In this document: in pieces, positions 17,068 to 25,461 of the stretch
How positions within the stretch are numbered: position 1 is the stretch's first letter
Layout: each line of letters opens with the position of its first letter
Assembly: GCA_903842505.1 (NCBI GenBank)
Contig: CAIMMI010000209.1
Location: 1-34,245, forward strand
Length of the DNA: 34,245 nucleotides
Reading direction: 5' to 3'
Source: an uncultured Verrucomicrobiota bacterium
Lineage (GTDB): Bacteria; Verrucomicrobiota; Verrucomicrobiia; Limisphaerales; UBA9464
Position numbers and translations under genes: made by a program
The notes under the pieces: model-generated
Seen by the model: only the letters and a program-made list of their open reading frames with translations
Database searches by the model: none
What the model was told of the DNA's origin: nothing

Positions 17068-18033
17068 TCAGGGCCGGTGGCCGGCCTTGCGGAGGACCTC
17101 GGCGAGCGTGACCTCGGCACCGCCACGGCGCTTGCTTTCGTCCGCTGCCTCCATGAACGCGAGGATCTCGAGGGTCTCGGTTGGATTCACGGGCGCGACC
17201 TTGGTCTGGAAGAACCGGACGATCTCCGCGACCAGCGGAGCGTATCCGTCGTAGGAACCGACGGGGCTTTCGCCTCGGCTGCCCTTGGCGGTGCCGTTGT
17301 AGCCCTTGCCCTCGGAGAAGGTGCCGGTGCGGCCGCCGGACCAACGCCCGGTGACGCGGATGCCGCCGGTGTCGTTGGTGTCGCGCTTCACGGCGATGCA
17401 GCCGGGGCCCAGGACGGTGAAGAGGGATTCCACGCCATGGATGCCGTACCAGAAGAGGTCGGGGTGGTGAGGTTCGAGGTGGGCGGGGCTGGAGGTCGTG
17501 GCGTTGGTGACCACGCCGATGGAGCCCGCCCGCACGGCGAGGGTGTTGGAGGCGAAGCGGAGCGAGGAGGCTGTGAAGAGGGGGACCTTGGCCTCGGCGG
17601 CGAGGCGGAAGATCTCGATTCCGTCCTTCAGGGTGCCGGCGAGGGGCTTGTCGATGTACAGGGGTTTGCCGGCGGCGATGACGGCGCGGGCCTGGGCGAG
17701 GTGAGGGCGGCCGTCGACGGACTCCACCAGCACGGCATCGACGTTCCGGCAGAGTTCCGGGATGGAGTCATACAGCTTCACTCCGTGCTTGGTGGTGAGT
17801 TCCTTGCTGTACTCCTCGACGCGGGACCAGCTGGACTCGATGTCCGGGCTGCCTCCCTTGAAGGCGGCGACCACGCGGGCGCCGGGAACGTGCCCCTTGG
17901 CGGCGGGGTTGTTGAGGATCTCGGTGAAGGCCGTGACGTGGGAGGTGTCGAGACCGATCAGGCCGAGCCGGAGTTCCGCGGCGGCGAGGGTGGCACCCAT
18001 GAGGATCGGGAGGAGGAGCAGGAGCCGTTGCAT
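17068..18033 (-). CDS. Exported Gfo/Idh/MocA-family oxidoreductase-like protein
   Basis: This 321-residue protein begins with a strong signal peptide (MQRLLLLLPILMGATLAAAE), unusual for a family that normally uses cytoplasmic NAD(P). The Rossmann start reads LRLGLIGLDTSH (21-32), where the family normally has GxGxxG; the first two glycines remain and the third is absent. The family lysine motif is present as GKPLYIDKPLAGT (122-134), as is a candidate catalytic His in YGIHGVESLF (196-205). Secreted relatives are common in Verrucomicrobiota and Planctomycetes. Substrate is unknown; a sugar is likely from context. It sits upstream of the GT4 gene on the same strand. Confidence 0.85.
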   Translation of the reverse strand: MQRLLLLLPILMGATLAAAELRLGLIGLDTSHVTAFTEILNNPAAKGHVPGARVVAAFKGGSPDIESSWSRVEEYSKELTTKHGVKLYDSIPELCRNVDAVLVESVDGRPHLAQARAVIAAGKPLYIDKPLAGTLKDGIEIFRLAAEAKVPLFTASSLRFASNTLAVRAGSIGVVTNATTSSPAHLEPHHPDLFWYGIHGVESLFTVLGPGCIAVKRDTNDTGGIRVTGRWSGGRTGTFSEGKGYNGTAKGSRGESPVGSYDGYAPLVAEIVRFFQTKVAPVNPTETLEILAFMEAADESKRRGGAEVTLAEVLRKAGHRP

Positions 18034-18072
18034 CCCGTGATTTCCCGGCAGGACGGCTTCGGGAGCAAGGGG

Positions 18073-18200
18073 GATTTGAGTTTCAAGTTTGAAGATTCAA
18101 GTTTGAAGGCCCTGGACCAAGACTCGGGAAGTCGACGGTGACATCGCGACCCCGTTGGTTGGGCTTCAAACTTGAAACTGAAAACTTCCCACTTCCCACT
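18073..18200 (-). repeat. Hairpin repeat, TTTCAAG family (copy D)
   Basis: Read on the minus strand, the element starts at the kinase stop codon and runs GAAGTTTTCAGTTTCAAG, then TTTGAAGCCC, a spacer of about 60 bases, and CTTCAAACTTGAATCTTC, then AAACTTGAAACTC. The half-elements lie at about 18170-18200 and 18073-18110. It has the same orientation relative to its upstream gene as copies A, B and C. The rest of the 166-base gap up to the Gfo/Idh/MocA start has no other recognisable feature. Confidence 0.8.
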
Positions 18201-20506
18201 CAGCCCTTCCCCGGATCCCGGGACGAGAGGTCGATGCGGAGGGTGGCCTCGGCTTCGGAAGGCGGGCGCGAGGTCTGGGGGCCGGGCGAGCGTGGCGGGG
18301 TGGGCTTGACGTGTTCGGACCACCATGCGGCGCGGAGTTCCGCGGTCCAGGAATGGGCCCTGGGACAATGCTCCAGGCGATCGAGGAAGTCGGCCATGCC
18401 ACGCGGGCGTTCGGCGGGGTTCTTGGCCAGGCAGGCGAGGATCAGGGCCTCGAACTCGGGGCTGAGCGGACCCGGGGCGCGGCGGCTGGGTGGAACAGGA
18501 ATGGAGTGGGTGTGCATCTCCCACGCGAGTTCAACGGATCCGGCGCTGAAGACCGGTTGCCCCGTGACGAGCAGGTAGGCGACGGCCCCCAACGCATAGA
18601 GGTCGCTGGCGGCATCGCCGTGGCCGGGTTGGCGGATGGTCTCGGGGGCCATGTACAGCGGCGTGCCAACGAAGCGGGACGAGCCCCCGGCATGGGCGTC
18701 GGTGGACGTCGACTGGCTGATGTCGCGGACAAGGCCGAAGTCCAGGACCTTGAGGGTGTCGGGCATGCCGCCGCGTTCGCAGAGGAAGAGGTTGCCGGGT
18801 TTGATGTCGCGGTGGATGAGGCCGGCGGCATGCGCTTCCTGGAGTGAACCCGCGGCCTGTCGGAGCAGGTGGATGGCCCGTTCCTCCGGGACCGCACCGT
18901 GGACATCGGCGAGGTCCTGCAGGGTGAGTCCTTCCAGCAATTCCATGGCGTAGTAGAAGATGCCGTCGGCGGTGTGGCCGTAGTCGTAGACCTGGATGGT
19001 GTTCGGGTGCGTGAGTCTGCAGGTCAGCTGGACCTCGTGTTCGAACTGGAGGATCAGGTCTTCGTCGGCGCGATCTGGCAACAGGAGCTTGACCGCGGTC
19101 TCGCGCCGGAGCAGGGCGTGCCGGGCCCGGTAGACGACGCCCATGGCTCCTTCGCCGATCCGTTCGATGAGGGTGTACTGCCCGAGTTGCCGGGCGCGGA
19201 GTTGGGCTTCGTTGAATCGGCGGCGCCAGGTCGAACCGATGTGCGAGGCGACGACACCGGCGACGGCGGCCAGGATCACAAGGAGAAGGAGGATCTGGAA
19301 GATCAGGCGAAGGACGCGCAGGGGCTGGAAGGCTTCCGAGGCGTCGATCTTCGTGACCACCCCGAACTGATGGTCCTCCATCCAATGCCACGCGCCCACG
19401 ACCGGAACGCCGCGGTAGTCGCGGGCGGGCACCACGCTGACGCCCGCGGGCTCGGCGATCGCTTCGGCGACGAACTGCATCAGGGCATGGGTCGAGGCCG
19501 GATCGGGCAGACGGTATCCACGGGTGAGGTCGCCACCGGGATCGTGCAGGACGAGGTTGAGGGCGGAGGAAGCGCCGGGCGCGTTGGTGAGCAGGCCGAG
19601 TTGGCGGAGTTGGTCATCGAATCGGCTTTGCGAAAGCAGTCGTCCTTCGGGATCGAAGGCAAAGGTCTCGCCGCTCGCGCCGGGCCGTGCGACGGAGAGG
19701 ACACGGGTGAACTCAGCCTCGGGACGGAGGATGACCGCCAGCACGCCGCTGACGTTCCCGGCCGCATCGTGGACCGGGGCGAGGACCTGCATGACCTGGA
19801 GTTCACCACGGGCGCCGTTGGTCCCACCCACCACAGGAACATCCGGTCTCATTGGTCCCATGGAGCTTCCCCCCCCGCCGGGACCTTCTCCACGTCGTCC
19901 ACCGGATCCACCGCGGCCCCGGGGCCGGACCGGCTTGAAGGGTGTGACCAACGCGGGTTTGCCGTTGGTGAGGACGCGGTGGAAGAGTTCGGCGTGGTCG
20001 GCGGGAACAGCAGTGCCGGGGCGCAGGCGCAGGCGCCCTGAGGAGGCGACGACACGGCCGTTGGTGCCCACGAGGACGGCGGCCTGATAGCCGGCGATGG
20101 GCAGGCGTTCGTCGAGGGCGCGGGCCAATGCGGAGGTTGTGGGATCCGGCGATCCGAAGCGTCCTCCTCCGGGACCGTTGTTGGCCGCTGGGGGATTCAG
20201 GCGTGTTTGTTCGAGGACCGCGTTGGCCGGGTCGCGGATGGTGGGATCGGTCGCGAGGAGCGTGGCGGTGCGGAGTTGCGCGTGGATCCAGAGGTCGAGT
20301 GCGGTGACGTTGGCCTCGATTGCCGTCCTGAGTTCGTTTCGGAGGTTGTCCTCGAGGGTGCGGCGCACGGCGTTCTGGCTCCACCAACCGATGGAAAGGA
20401 TGAGCGCGGCGGCCGCCAGTGTCGTGAGCAGCAGCGAACGGTGACGCAGCAACGTCCGTTTCGTCCAGGTTGTGCCCGGAGTGGAGTTCTGGAAGTCGTT
20501 CGTCAC
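18200..20506 (-). CDS. Membrane Ser/Thr protein kinase with N-terminal extracytoplasmic sensor
   Basis: This 768-residue protein has a transmembrane helix at about 24-42, a dCACHE-like extracytoplasmic sensor (about 50-390), a second helix (about 400-420) and a C-terminal Hanks-type kinase (444-710). Kinase motifs are complete: GEGAMG (451-456), the ATP-binding Lys in TAVKLL (473), HRDIKPGN (565-572), DFG (589-591) and APE (620-622). The sensor holds a Gly/Arg-rich insert (about 195-222). Most bacterial Hanks kinases have the kinase first and the sensor after the membrane helix; here the order is reversed. It should phosphorylate cytoplasmic targets in response to an external ligand. The ATG at 20506 is the first reasonable start. 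The stop touches repeat D. Confidence 0.92.
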   Translation of the reverse strand: MTNDFQNSTPGTTWTKRTLLRHRSLLLTTLAAAALILSIGWWSQNAVRRTLEDNLRNELRTAIEANVTALDLWIHAQLRTATLLATDPTIRDPANAVLEQTRLNPPAANNGPGGGRFGSPDPTTSALARALDERLPIAGYQAAVLVGTNGRVVASSGRLRLRPGTAVPADHAELFHRVLTNGKPALVTPFKPVRPRGRGGSGGRRGEGPGGGGSSMGPMRPDVPVVGGTNGARGELQVMQVLAPVHDAAGNVSGVLAVILRPEAEFTRVLSVARPGASGETFAFDPEGRLLSQSRFDDQLRQLGLLTNAPGASSALNLVLHDPGGDLTRGYRLPDPASTHALMQFVAEAIAEPAGVSVVPARDYRGVPVVGAWHWMEDHQFGVVTKIDASEAFQPLRVLRLIFQILLLLVILAAVAGVVASHIGSTWRRRFNEAQLRARQLGQYTLIERIGEGAMGVVYRARHALLRRETAVKLLLPDRADEDLILQFEHEVQLTCRLTHPNTIQVYDYGHTADGIFYYAMELLEGLTLQDLADVHGAVPEERAIHLLRQAAGSLQEAHAAGLIHRDIKPGNLFLCERGGMPDTLKVLDFGLVRDISQSTSTDAHAGGSSRFVGTPLYMAPETIRQPGHGDAASDLYALGAVAYLLVTGQPVFSAGSVELAWEMHTHSIPVPPSRRAPGPLSPEFEALILACLAKNPAERPRGMADFLDRLEHCPRAHSWTAELRAAWWSEHVKPTPPRSPGPQTSRPPSEAEATLRIDLSSRDPGKG

Positions 20507-20616
20507 GGCATGGGGACAGACTTGTCGACGGGGGGCGCGGCTACAGGGTTTCCATTCGGCAGGGATCCTTCAGCAAACGGCGTCGCGGGTCGGTAGGCCC
20601 CCGACGAACCTCGGGT

Positions 20617-21237
20617 TCAGGTGCCGAAGAAACGATCCCCCGCATCGCCCAGGCCGGGGACGATGTAGCCGCGGTCGTTCAACCGACGGTCGAGTGCCGC
20701 CGTGAGGATGGGGACATCCGGGTGGGCCCGGGTGACGCACTCGACGCCTTCAGGCGAAGCCAGCAGGCATACCAATCGGATACGCCGGGCCCCGTGCTTC
20801 CGGAGGAGATCCATCGTCGAGACCGCGCTGCCGCCCGTCGCAAGCATCGGATCGAGCACGAACACGTCCGCCTTTTTCACGTCGGGCACCTTGAACAGGT
20901 AGGTCTCGGGGTGAAGGGTCGCTTCGTCCCGGCGTTGTCCAACGAAGCCGATCGAAGCCTCGGGAAGGAGTTCCCGGAACGGATCGAGCAGGGCCAGTCC
21001 GGCGCGGAGCACGGGGACGAGGGTCACGGGTCGCTTCAGTTCCACGCCGGAGGCCAGGGCGAGCGGTGTGCGGACCCGGACAGGACGGGAATCGAGGAAA
21101 CGCGTCGCCTCACAGGCGAGCAGGCGCCCGCATTCCTGCAGGTGATGACGGAAGGCCTGCGGCGGGGTCGATTGATCCCGAAGCCGGGTCAGGGCCCGCG
21201 CGAGGAGTGGATGTTCAATGACGGTCAGGTTCTTCAT
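20617..21237 (-). CDS. upp: Uracil phosphoribosyltransferase
   Basis: This 206-residue cytoplasmic enzyme makes UMP and pyrophosphate from uracil and PRPP in pyrimidine salvage. Its length is normal for the family. Diagnostic motifs are VPVLRAGLALLDP (74-86), the PRPP loop VLDPMLATGGSA (127-138) and the uracil-binding C-terminus YIVPGLGDAGDRFFGT (191-206). The start MKNLTVIEHPLL matches the family; an extension of 15 residues further upstream is not expected. It follows the ung gene by 87 bases on the same strand and may be cotranscribed with it. A short GAACC/GGTTC hairpin around the stop is too weak to call a terminator. Confidence 0.96.
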   Translation of the reverse strand: MKNLTVIEHPLLARALTRLRDQSTPPQAFRHHLQECGRLLACEATRFLDSRPVRVRTPLALASGVELKRPVTLVPVLRAGLALLDPFRELLPEASIGFVGQRRDEATLHPETYLFKVPDVKKADVFVLDPMLATGGSAVSTMDLLRKHGARRIRLVCLLASPEGVECVTRAHPDVPILTAALDRRLNDRGYIVPGLGDAGDRFFGT

Positions 21238-21324
21238 GGAGTCGGCGGTGGGAGGATGGACGGTCGGTCGGACGAGTGCCACTGCGGAGGTACGGAGACG
21301 CGGGATGCCAGCCCTGGCCTCGGG

Positions 21325-22047
21325 TCAATCGTTGAACAGATTGCCCTGGCGGGGCGCAGGCCCGGTCGATTCCGGCACGGTCCAGTCGATGGCGCGGTGG
21401 CCGGCCTCGATGAGGTGGCGATTGATGGCGGAGAAGCACCGGCAGCCGAGGAAAAGACGTGCCGACAGGGGCGACGGGTGGGCGTTGACGATGACCCGAT
21501 GCAGTTCGGTCGGGATCAGGGGCAGCTTCTTTTTCGCATCGTTACCCCAAAGGACAAAGACCACTCGATGAGGCAGTCGGGTGATGGAATGGATGAGGGC
21601 GTTGGTGAACGTTTCCCAGCCGCGTCCCCGGTGTCCGGCGGCATCCCCGGCAGGAACGGTCATCACGGTGTTGAGCAGGAGCACGCCTTGCCGGGCCCAG
21701 GACTCGAGGCAGCCGTGGGAAGGCTTGCGGAAACCGGGGATGTCCGACTCCAGTTCCCGGTAGATGTTCCGCAGGGAGCCTGGAATCGGGCGGACCTCCG
21801 GACGAACCGAGAAGCAGAGGCCGTGGGCGTGGCCCGGGGTGGGATAAGGATCCTGGCCGAGGAGCACGACCCGGATGCGGTCGGGCGGCGTCAGTTCGAG
21901 GGCTCGGAAGATCTCTGGGGCAGGGGGCAGGACTTGCTGGCCGGAGGCGGCGGCCTGTTCGAGGAAGGCGTCCAGTTCGTGAAAGTAGGGCTTTTCGGTC
22001 TCTGGACCGATCAACGGAGCCCAGGCGGCGGGGACGGGAGGAATCAT
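21325..22047 (-). CDS. ung: Uracil-DNA glycosylase, family 1
   Basis: This 240-residue enzyme cuts uracil bases out of DNA as the first step of base excision repair. The catalytic motif GQDPYPTPGHAHGL (64-77) contains the water-activating Asp66. The DNA-intercalation region HPSPLSA (190-196) is intact, and LLLNTVMTVPAGDAAGH (123-139) carries the uracil-recognition Asn. The C-terminus ends QGNLFND, where QGNLF resembles the QxxLF beta-clamp-binding pentapeptide. The family normally has no such tail (inference). The gene follows the DUF6580 gene by 15 bases and precedes upp. Confidence 0.96.
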   Translation of the reverse strand: MIPPVPAAWAPLIGPETEKPYFHELDAFLEQAAASGQQVLPPAPEIFRALELTPPDRIRVVLLGQDPYPTPGHAHGLCFSVRPEVRPIPGSLRNIYRELESDIPGFRKPSHGCLESWARQGVLLLNTVMTVPAGDAAGHRGRGWETFTNALIHSITRLPHRVVFVLWGNDAKKKLPLIPTELHRVIVNAHPSPLSARLFLGCRCFSAINRHLIEAGHRAIDWTVPESTGPAPRQGNLFND

Positions 22048-22062
22048 GGATCAGCCGCCGGG

Positions 22063-22704
22063 TCAGGCCGTGGCTTCCTCGGCCTCCGGTTCGGATCCGG
22101 CGGGGGCCTGCTCCTCGCCCTTGTCGGCGGGGGATTCCGAGGCGGTCAGCTTGCAGGATGCGGCGAAGAGGGCGGTGAAAAGGCCGCTGCTGAGGAGCGT
22201 GTTGCGGAAGAACGTCCACGTCTCGGGATAGCCACCGGTGCCCTTGGTCAGGGCGGTCAGCCAACCCTGGAGCGTCTTGATGTACTCCGGATTGCGGAAG
22301 GGGTTGATCCACCAGGCGGCGGTGTTGGTGACGACGTAGAACACGAGCGCTGCCAGGATTCCTCCGCCGACCAGCGTGATCCAGCGGGAGGACGGGCGGA
22401 ACCGGCGCCCCATGGCGAAGAGGATGGCGTAGGCGGCGTACTGGCCGGCGAGGTACAGCCAACCTCCAGCCGTGAACACCTCGTAGCCCTTGCCGAACTG
22501 GTAGTACGCGTTCAGCGCCATGTCGGTCGCGAACAGGATGCCGAAGGTCACGCCGGTCCCGATGCGTCCACGCAGGTAAACGCCCGCGCAGAACATCAGG
22601 GCATAGGCAGCGCTGAAGTTCGGGGGCATCAGGCCAGGCCAACGGGATGCTGCGAACAGCACCACGAATACCCAAGGCAACAGACGATGGACGGTCTCCC
22701 GCAC
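22063..22704 (-). CDS. DUF6580-family membrane protein
   Basis: This 213-residue integral membrane protein has about five hydrophobic helices: residues 7-23 (LLPWVFVVLFAASRWPG), 33-47, 50-66, 82-96 and 110-126 (WITLVGGGILAALVFYVV). The segment NFSAAYALMFCAGVYL and the TAAWWINPFRNPEYIKTLQ loop are characteristic of the DUF6580 putative transport family, which is related to small ECF-like substrate-binding membrane proteins. The C-terminal 30 residues are acidic and low-complexity. Substrate is unknown. It is the first gene of the minus-strand run toward ung and upp and is divergent from the CCA enzyme gene. Confidence 0.85.
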   Translation of the reverse strand: MRETVHRLLPWVFVVLFAASRWPGLMPPNFSAAYALMFCAGVYLRGRIGTGVTFGILFATDMALNAYYQFGKGYEVFTAGGWLYLAGQYAAYAILFAMGRRFRPSSRWITLVGGGILAALVFYVVTNTAAWWINPFRNPEYIKTLQGWLTALTKGTGGYPETWTFFRNTLLSSGLFTALFAASCKLTASESPADKGEEQAPAGSEPEAEEATA

Positions 22705-22726
22705 ACCCGGACTCTATCGTCGCCTC

Positions 22727-22760
22727 GGGACCGGGGCCAGTGCCCAGATTGGTCGGTCCC
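22727..22760. promoter_or_regulatory. Inverted repeat in the DUF6580/cca divergent region
   Basis: GGGACCG (22727-22733) and CGGTCCC (22754-22760) are perfect 7-bp inverted arms with a 20-base centre that contains GGCCAGTGCC. The site is in the 103-base gap between divergent genes, where both promoters must lie. It may be an operator, but the evidence is only symmetry and position. Confidence 0.3.
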
Positions 22761-22807
22761 TTGCCGGCGTTTGCCTGCAGTTCGACGCTGTGAGAGGGTC
22801 TGGAACA

Positions 22808-24205
22808 GTGATCGATCTTCTGCCACGGCGTCTCCGCGAGGTTCTGGCCGGTACGCCCGAACTGGCGCGTGCCTTCCTGGTGGGAGGCTGCGTGCGGGAT
22901 GCCCAGTTCGGGCGGTCTGTGAAGGACTTCGACATCGAGGTGTTCGGCGTCGACTACCCGGTACTGCTCCTTGCGCTCGCCCGTTGGGGCAAGGTCGATG
23001 CGGTGGGCCGTTCGTTTGGCGTGGTCAAACTCTCGCTTCGGGATGGCGAGCAATACGACTTCTCGCTGGCGCGGCGGGATTCGAAGGTCGGCCCCGGGCA
23101 TCGCGGATTCGAGGTGGAATTTGATCCTTCGATCACGCCCGAAGAGGCATCCAGCCGACGGGATTTCTCGATCAACTCGCTGATGTTCGATCCGCACCGG
23201 GGCGAGATCCTGGATTTTCACGGGGGACTCCGCGACCTGCAGGATCGGCGGTTGCGCCACACCGGGGCGGCCTTCATCGAGGACCCCTTGCGCGTGCTGC
23301 GGGGCATGCAGTTCATCGGGCGGTTCGACCTGACCGCGGATCCGTCGACGATCGAGTTGTGCCGATCCATGGCTGGCAGCCAGCCGGAGTTGGCGGTCGA
23401 ACGGATCCGGGAGGAATGGTGGAAGTGGGCGACCCGATCGATCGCACCCGGCCGGGGGCTGCAGTTCCTTTCGGACTGCGGTTGGTTGGGATATTACCCC
23501 GAGTTGGCAGGGATCCATGGCATATCGCAGGACCCGGAGTGGCATCCGGAGGGGGATGTGTGGAAGCACACGCTGCATTGCCTGGATGCATTGGTTGACC
23601 AGCCGGGCTGGATCGGGGCGGACGAGTCGACGCGGGTGGTGTTGACCTTCGCGGTGCTGCTTCACGATGTGGGAAAGGCGACGACGACCGTCCGCGAACT
23701 GCGGGGCGGGCGGGAACGGATCGTGTCGCCGGGGCACGAGTCGGAGGGTGGGCCGATGGCGGCGGATTTCCTCGCGCGACTGAAGGCACCGCTGGCCTTT
23801 GCGCCGCGGGTGGTGCCGCTGGTGGAGAACCACATGGCCCATCTCCAGGCGCCGTCGGCGCGGGCCATCCGGCGATTGGCACGGCGTCTGGACCCGGCGC
23901 GGATCCTCGAGTTGGCGGAGGTGATGACGGCGGATGCCTCGGGCCGGCCTCCGCGGCCGCGCGGTCGACCGGCGGCCGTCGATGCGCTGCTGGAAGGAGC
24001 CGCGGCGTTGGACCTCCAGGCTTCAGCCCCGAGACCCATCCTGCTCGGGAGACATCTGGTCGTCCGTGGCCTGCATCCGGGGCCGGCGTTCAGTGGGATC
24101 CTGAAGTCCGCGTTCGAGGCCCAGTTGGACGGCGAGTTTCACGAAGAGGCGGGCGCGTGCCAATGGCTGGATGCCTGGTTGGAAAGCAGGGGCCAGCGCG
24201 GTTGA
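22808..24205 (+). CDS. cca: CCA tRNA nucleotidyltransferase / poly(A) polymerase family protein with HD domain
   Basis: This 465-residue enzyme adds or repairs the CCA end of tRNAs, or adds poly(A) tails; the two activities cannot be told apart here. Class II nucleotidyltransferase motifs are present: VGGCVRD (25-31), the metal-binding DFDIE (40-44), SRRDFSINSL (116-125) and EDPLRVLRG (158-166). A C-terminal HD phosphohydrolase domain carries LLHDVGKATT and an EGGP/HMAHL segment. The tRNA-Ala in this window encodes its own CCA, so for that tRNA the enzyme would act in repair. The GTG at 22808 has a purine-rich GAGAGGG about 9 bases upstream; the more upstream GTG (22790) lacks one and is less likely. 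Confidence 0.93.
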   Translation: MIDLLPRRLREVLAGTPELARAFLVGGCVRDAQFGRSVKDFDIEVFGVDYPVLLLALARWGKVDAVGRSFGVVKLSLRDGEQYDFSLARRDSKVGPGHRGFEVEFDPSITPEEASSRRDFSINSLMFDPHRGEILDFHGGLRDLQDRRLRHTGAAFIEDPLRVLRGMQFIGRFDLTADPSTIELCRSMAGSQPELAVERIREEWWKWATRSIAPGRGLQFLSDCGWLGYYPELAGIHGISQDPEWHPEGDVWKHTLHCLDALVDQPGWIGADESTRVVLTFAVLLHDVGKATTTVRELRGGRERIVSPGHESEGGPMAADFLARLKAPLAFAPRVVPLVENHMAHLQAPSARAIRRLARRLDPARILELAEVMTADASGRPPRPRGRPAAVDALLEGAAALDLQASAPRPILLGRHLVVRGLHPGPAFSGILKSAFEAQLDGEFHEEAGACQWLDAWLESRGQRG

Positions 24206-24217
24206 GGAAATCGGACT

Positions 24218-25369
24218 TCAGCAGCCCTCGCTGCCGCTGCGCATGGAGTCGGGGTCGATGCCCGACGCGCGGCACCAGTCGACGTAGGCCAGAGGCGAGA
24301 TTTCGCTGGGCTTGATCTCGCTGCGGCCTCCCCAGAACACGTTGGTGTAGGAAAGCGGGATTCCCAGTTCCGCGAGATGGGCGTCGATCGCCGCCTTGTG
24401 CGCGAGGACCATCTCCTTGTCAGTCCCGTGCGCCACACCCATGACGTTCACATTCCGGAACTCGGCTCCGCCCTCGCGCCAGTAGGCATGGGTCATGATG
24501 TGGTGTCGGCCCACCTCGCGTCCGGCCTCGACCTCCCGCCCCGGTGGGACTGCCCAGTGGAAGAGGGCGTTGAAGCGGGTGACCCTTTCGCCCGAAGCCA
24601 GCGGCTTGACGTGTTCCAGGAACGTGCTGAAGCGGCCGATCACCTGACGCCGCACCAGCGCCTCCGAAACCTGATGGAACTCTTCGATCGGAACCCCGGC
24701 CTCCGCGGCACGTCCTGCCCAGGGGTTGGCGACCAGTTCGTCGGCACGGAACTCGCGCTTCAAGGCGGTGAGGACGCGCCACTCCAGCTCGGAGAGTTGA
24801 ACCACCTGCACGTCGATGGCATCGGCCGGGACATCGGCCCGGCTTCCGGGTTCGAGCCCGCGCCGCCGCACATGGCCGACTCCCAGGGCAAAGAGTTTCC
24901 GGGCCGGCATCAGGCGATGGTGTTCGGCACCGATTCGTCGGGCCAGATGCGCGGCATGCTTCGTCAGCGAAAAGCCCTGCGGAACCTTCAGGGTGGTCCA
25001 CAGTCGGTAGTTGGACCCCGGGGTTGCGGCATCGGTCGAACGGATCACCACGTGCCCGCTGAAGGGATCGTCCCGGTAAAGGTGGTCGAAGGCCTCGTCG
25101 AGTCGGCCTGTGGGAACCTGCCAGGCGCACAGGGCGCCCTCAGCCAGACTGGTGGCGAGCAAGGTCTGTCGGATCCGCCGGATCACGCCGGCTTCGAGCA
25201 GGGCGCGCAGTCTTTCAAGGACCTGTGGCAGGGGAATCCCAGCTTCCGAGGCTATCGCCGCCAGCGGATCCCGGCTGTAGCCCTGGATGCGATCCTCGCT
25301 CACGGCGAGGATGCGCGCGTTGATGGGGTCCGAGGTCGTGATCGGGGCCTTTTCAGGATTCTCAGGCAT
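24218..25369 (-). CDS. Two-module AsnC/Lrp-like protein, possible fused siroheme decarboxylase (AhbA/AhbB-like)
   Basis: This 383-residue protein has two copies of an HTH + AsnC-ligand-like unit. Unit 1 has an HTH at about 18-70 and a sensor-like domain at 75-165; unit 2 has an HTH at about 190-250 and a sensor-like domain at 262-345. The architecture matches the siroheme decarboxylases of heme d1 and alternative heme synthesis (AhbA, AhbB, NirDL fusions). GSNYRLWTTLKVP (118-130) corresponds to their YNxWFT segment, and MTHAYWREGGAEFRNVNVMG (292-311) to their SHxY...YNxFxM segment, both diverged. It could equally be a transcription regulator. It converges on cca with a 12-base gap and is divergent from the NusG paralogue. 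Confidence 0.75.
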   Translation of the reverse strand: MPENPEKAPITTSDPINARILAVSEDRIQGYSRDPLAAIASEAGIPLPQVLERLRALLEAGVIRRIRQTLLATSLAEGALCAWQVPTGRLDEAFDHLYRDDPFSGHVVIRSTDAATPGSNYRLWTTLKVPQGFSLTKHAAHLARRIGAEHHRLMPARKLFALGVGHVRRRGLEPGSRADVPADAIDVQVVQLSELEWRVLTALKREFRADELVANPWAGRAAEAGVPIEEFHQVSEALVRRQVIGRFSTFLEHVKPLASGERVTRFNALFHWAVPPGREVEAGREVGRHHIMTHAYWREGGAEFRNVNVMGVAHGTDKEMVLAHKAAIDAHLAELGIPLSYTNVFWGGRSEIKPSEISPLAYVDWCRASGIDPDSMRSGSEGC

Positions 25370-25461
25370 CGTGGAACGTTCAGCGCGCAGGCCAGAATTT
25401 CAAAACGGGAATTTGCCCCTTGCGACAGGTCGTTGCGGGGCGTAGGGACGCGGTCTTTCGC

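Noticed and set aside
20580-20625. Terminator after upp
   Set aside because: Only a 5-bp GAACC/GGTTC stem without a T run is visible.
20470-23124. An 884-codon plus-strand frame across upp, ung and DUF6580
   Set aside because: It spans three well-supported minus-strand genes and encodes no recognisable domain.
21542-23842. A 766-codon minus-strand frame across ung, DUF6580 and cca
   Set aside because: It crosses genes on both strands, and the translation is Arg/Pro-rich without motifs.
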